Assembly (NCBI GenBank): GCA_008638375.1
Contig: CM018041.1
Location: 5,385,501-5,449,500 of the forward strand
Length of the DNA stretch: 64,000 nt
DNA from: Nyssa sinensis
Lineage: Eukaryota; Streptophyta; Magnoliopsida; Cornales; Nyssaceae
Reading direction: 5' to 3'
Notes under the pieces: generated by a model
Seen by the model: the letters and a program-made list of their open reading frames with translations, nothing else
Told to the model about the DNA's origin: nothing
Database searches by the model: none
Program-made: the position numbers and the translations under genes
Shown: in pieces, positions 60,479 to 64,000 of the stretch
Layout: every line of letters starts with the position of its first letter
Numbering within the stretch: position 1 is the first letter of the stretch

Positions 60479-60702
60479 TTTTTTCCTTCTTTTTGTATAT
60501 GTCCATTGATTGGCATTAGAAGATAGAACCCAGTGTTCGGTATCAAATCTTGAAATTTGATGAACTTGAAAATAGTTTGAAAGAAAAAAAATATATTTAT
60601 AGTATATATTTATTGACTGAATTAAAATTCATATAATTTGCTTGAAATAGTGCCGAATGGTAATTAGGAGGAAAAATAGAAGTGTTTATCTTAGAGGTCA
60701 CT

Positions 60703-60704
<2 letters not shown>

Positions 60705-60742
<38 letters not shown>
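60705..60742. repeat. (TA)n microsatellite
   Basis: About 19 TA units. Other short simple repeats: (TC)n 27916-27938 and 42056-42074, (TA)n 42652-42674, 51037-51054 and 56950-56974, compound (CA)n(TA)n(GA)n 60430-60477, (TG)n 61053-61084, (CA)n 63520-63538. Confidence 0.9.
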
Positions 60743-60745
<3 letters not shown>

Positions 60746-61378
60746 AGATCTTAATTTACCCAAAAATTTAAATTATTAGATTTTGAATCTAATCATATAT
60801 AATAATTATTTCTTATTAAACTTATTATTTAATATAAGACTTCAAATTCCCACGTTATTCCAACACTTCAAAATACAATAGTGGGCCGTTTTATTATTAC
60901 GATACAATTTGCAAGAACTGCTTAAATGTAGCAATGGCTGCACTTCATCTATCATCGTGATAGTCATAAAAAGAAGATTATACTATTTAATCAACAATTT
61001 TACGGCTTCAAATGCCACAAAAAGAAGAATGAAGTTGTTTTTAAACACCGCGGTGTGTGTTTGTGTTTGTGTGTGTGTGTGTGTATAGTATATATGTATT
61101 TTTGTTCATTCCTGATGCAGTAATTAAAGGGATAATATACTTGAGTTTAATTTAGATTGGAAGAATCTTTTCTTACTTAAGAGTATATGTCTCTATTATA
61201 ATTATATGCAATCACATGAATATCATATTTTTATTTTTTTTGATATATGACTATTTATTTTAATTAAAAATTAAAATAAAAAATAAAAATAAATATATGT
61301 TAGGATAAATTATGTTGGTAACAAGTACCTGAATAGAAAGAAATTCATTACCTAATTTGGAACAATTATTGTTCATTA

Positions 61379-61805
61379 GGGGCTCTTTGGAGAGAATAGA
61401 AAAGCAAAGAAAAGAAATTTTGAAATAAAAGAGAAAAGATAAAAAGAAAAAAGTAAAAGGAAAAAAAAGTGTTTATATTTATTTTGCTTATAGTTCAAGA
61501 GATAAAAGAAAAAGAAATCATTATTTCTTATTTGAATGATCAGTGAGAGAAAAAAAAATTATAAAAAATTATTTGATAATCATACTATTTTTTTATGTTT
61601 AAAATTTATTCAAACAAATTAATTAAATAAACTTTATTTTATTTTCAAATCTCTTCACTTTTTGGAGAGCTCGAAGAAATGAATTAAAACTCTCAAACCT
61701 TTTCTCATATTATTTTCTTTATTAAAAATTTTCAAATAAGAGATTTAACTATCTTACTACCTTAATATTTTATTTTTTTTCTAATTTTCTTCATCCAAAC
61801 GAGTG
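61379..61805. mobile_element. Harbinger-type MITE
   Basis: Left end GGGGCTCTTTGGAGAG and inverted right end CACTCGTTTGGATGAAG, flanked by TTA (61376-61378 and 61806-61808). A/G-rich left half and T/C-rich right half would fold back on each other. 427 bp, non-coding. Confidence 0.6.
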
Positions 61806-64000
61806 TTAGTTTAGACATTATATATATTGCATATTTCTAGAGTTTGGAGGATTCATGTTGACTGGGGCAAATCACTTATCTCATGGCTTTTGAATACTAA
61901 ATCCCCTTTCCAACCTAAGCATTGTCAACATTCCAAAAGAACTCATGATAGATATCACATGGTCTTACCTCATGATTCATGAATTAGTCTGTACACTAAT
62001 CATCTTTCTCACTCAGTCTCTCCTCAAACAGACAATCCAAAAGCAAACTAAAGTACAAAGAGGATTCTCACAACTCAAAAGCAACTGGAACTGGGCACAT
62101 AAAAGAGGAGGACTGGTCAGTTTATATTCCAAACATACCCAAAAGAGAATAAAATTTATACAAAGACAGAGGTTGATGGTAAAAGAATGGATGCATCAAA
62201 AGCATACAAGTTTATATAATTGGATAAAAAAAGCAATTGATTCACTTCTTTCTGACTAAAAAGAAATAGAAGAAGGTTGCATTCACTGTCTCACCCTATG
62301 CATTAATTGATCCACTATTCTTTGCAACTTACAAAAGACATATGCTAGATTGCCCCTCTGTGTGTGTGCGTGTGTGTGTAAATTATGATTAACAAATAAT
62401 ATATAATACTATTATTAGATCTGACCCTTCTGGGTCCTGTTTCTTTACTACTTCCAAATCCAAAAATTAAAAGAGAAATTACAACTAAGTAGCACTGAAA
62501 TCAATAGACAGAGGTACTTAACCTGCTAGCAGGATCTTGATATTATTATTGTCCCTTCGAAGGCAAATGTTGGAGATTTGTGTGAAGTACCATAATGCTA
62601 ATTAATTAAATGATTGGAACTTGAATGCATAACCTTGGCTATTGGACTTGAATCATTCTTGATTTTTTTTGCAACAAATGTGCAATATTTTCACAGAATC
62701 CCTATTACAAATTAACTTCAGATTTTTTAATTTGTTTCTATGCACGAAGAAACAAAAGTTGTTTTGGATCAACAGCCAAAAATAAATAAATAAATTGAGC
62801 CGAAATTATCAAAATTTAATTTAAAGTGAACCATTGATTTGTTGGGTGAAAAATATTATGATTATTTTTTATTAGCAATTATATGTAATATAATGATTGA
62901 AAAATCTTTTTACTTATTTTGTGTATATTGAATCTTTTCAAGCTTCGCAATGACGAAAACTTCTTACACTGAACTGGTCCTTGGAAAAAAAGAAAGAAAG
63001 ATAAGTTGGGAGATGGAGTGACGGTGAAGACTCTTAGTATCACTCAATATGCTTGGTGCCTGTTGGCGCATCATTGCTCTGTCAAATTGAATTTATATAC
63101 AAAGGGAAAAAAAAGAAGCATTTTTAACTTGGCTCGAGATCATGAATATATATATATATATATAGTTAAACGCATTTCTATGGGGCTGATCAGTCAAACA
63201 CATTTTTCATACACCTTCATATTGCTGGTTTCTTCACTGTCAGCATCAAGACTTAATTAACCAAAAGAAAAAGGGAAAAAGAAAAGTGAAAAGAGATGGT
63301 ACACATGGTCCAAATTAACGACATTATTAACCATAAAGCTAGAAATGGAATATGGGTTCTAGTTACTTTTGCATTGTGTAATTTATATATCTATCGAAGT
63401 CAAGAAGTTTTGAGAGTCCAATTGGAACACATTAATCAGGACAGTTGCGTTGGGCCAAAAGCTAGGATAGCTTTACCTTAACATCACATATATATAAGAA
63501 CATGAAGAAAAAAACATACAAACACACACACACACACAATGTGTATCTTTCTTGCTTCGAAACAGGGTTTCCAAATTCAGCAAATTGGGTAATGCATTGA
63601 AACTTGTGACACCACCACCAAACTCCGAAGGGCTAATTAAAGCTTGGATTGCATATTGATATTACACAATCAACACATATAGAAAAACTGGTCATGACGT
63701 GTTATGAACTTAACATGCAGCTTAAAATCTCTTCACTTCTGGGCCAATTTACAAACAAGATATGAGAGTCGATCAGCTTTAATTTCCTTGATCCATGCAT
63801 ATGAACTCAACATGAAACCAACTTAGTCTCTTCATTTTTGAAGTGGGTTCCTCCCAGAATTAAGAAAGAAGAAACTGTTGTGACCAAATGTAGTAGATAT
63901 ATATTCAAGATAAATATACATATAGAGATCTAGAGAGAGACAGAGAGAGAGTCTCAATCTAATAGCTTTCTAGTTCTAATTAATCCCATAAAATTGGCTC

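Larger units (their letters stand above)
60157..64000. other. Distal flank, no host gene recognised
   Basis: Apart from the MITE at 61379 and microsatellites I see only short frames. The longest, 61945-62259 plus (104 codons), has low-complexity Lys/Gln/Leu content and no family motif; I do not accept it as a gene. CA-rich and TATATA motifs near 63485-63540 could be promoter-like but nothing follows them within the window. Confidence 0.4.

Noticed and set aside
1..64000. CRISPR arrays, prophage or defence-island structure
   Set aside because: The window is plant nuclear DNA; no regularly spaced short repeats other than microsatellites and tandem duplications.

Overview
This is nuclear DNA from a flowering plant, most likely a eudicot, and the long, transposon-filled introns suggest a woody one; I cannot name the species. 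The evidence is three intron-bearing eukaryotic genes whose predicted proteins closely follow known plant proteins, GT-AG introns, and plant repeat classes: hAT, Stowaway and Harbinger-type MITEs, L1- and RTE-type LINEs, tRNA-derived SINEs, a Copia LTR and a TRIM-like element. There are no operons, ribosome binding sites or CRISPR arrays.

Layout. 1-4464: LINE remains, a SINE and the 3'-UTR intron or flank of the first gene. 4465-7055 (minus): SF1/branchpoint-binding protein, with a coding sequence not interrupted by introns. 7056-8709: intergenic, with a tandem duplication. 8710-41060 (minus): valyl-tRNA synthetase in 21 coding exons spread over 32 kb. Its introns carry most of the mobile DNA: a 3.6-kb L1-type LINE with endonuclease and reverse transcriptase, a Copia LTR, several hAT elements, two Stowaway copies, tandem duplications and a processed histone H4 pseudogene. 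41061-44960: intergenic. 44961-55994 (minus): autophagy E2 enzyme ATG3 in nine coding exons, with a TRIM-like element, two SINEs and a LINE tail in its introns. 55995-64000: no recognised host gene, two hAT-type elements (one 2.5 kb), one Harbinger-type MITE and microsatellites.

The three host genes act in unrelated housekeeping processes (pre-mRNA splicing, charging of tRNA-Val, autophagosome formation). They are neighbours but not a pathway.

The most notable observation concerns their integrity. After assigning exons by hand, each reading frame becomes complete only if isolated single bases are removed: one in SF1, four in the synthetase and two in ATG3. All seven are one-base insertions and none is a deletion. 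With them removed the synthetase is 1,065 codons plus stop and ATG3 is exactly 313 codons plus stop. SF1 also carries an in-frame TAG. Insertion-only damage in three conserved genes with intact splice sites points to consensus errors from long reads rather than gene death, but a decayed duplicated segment is not excluded. I found no convincing undescribed biological system; the best leads are the assembly or pseudogene question, a coding-looking segment inside the large hAT element, and the tail shared by the SINEs and LINEs.
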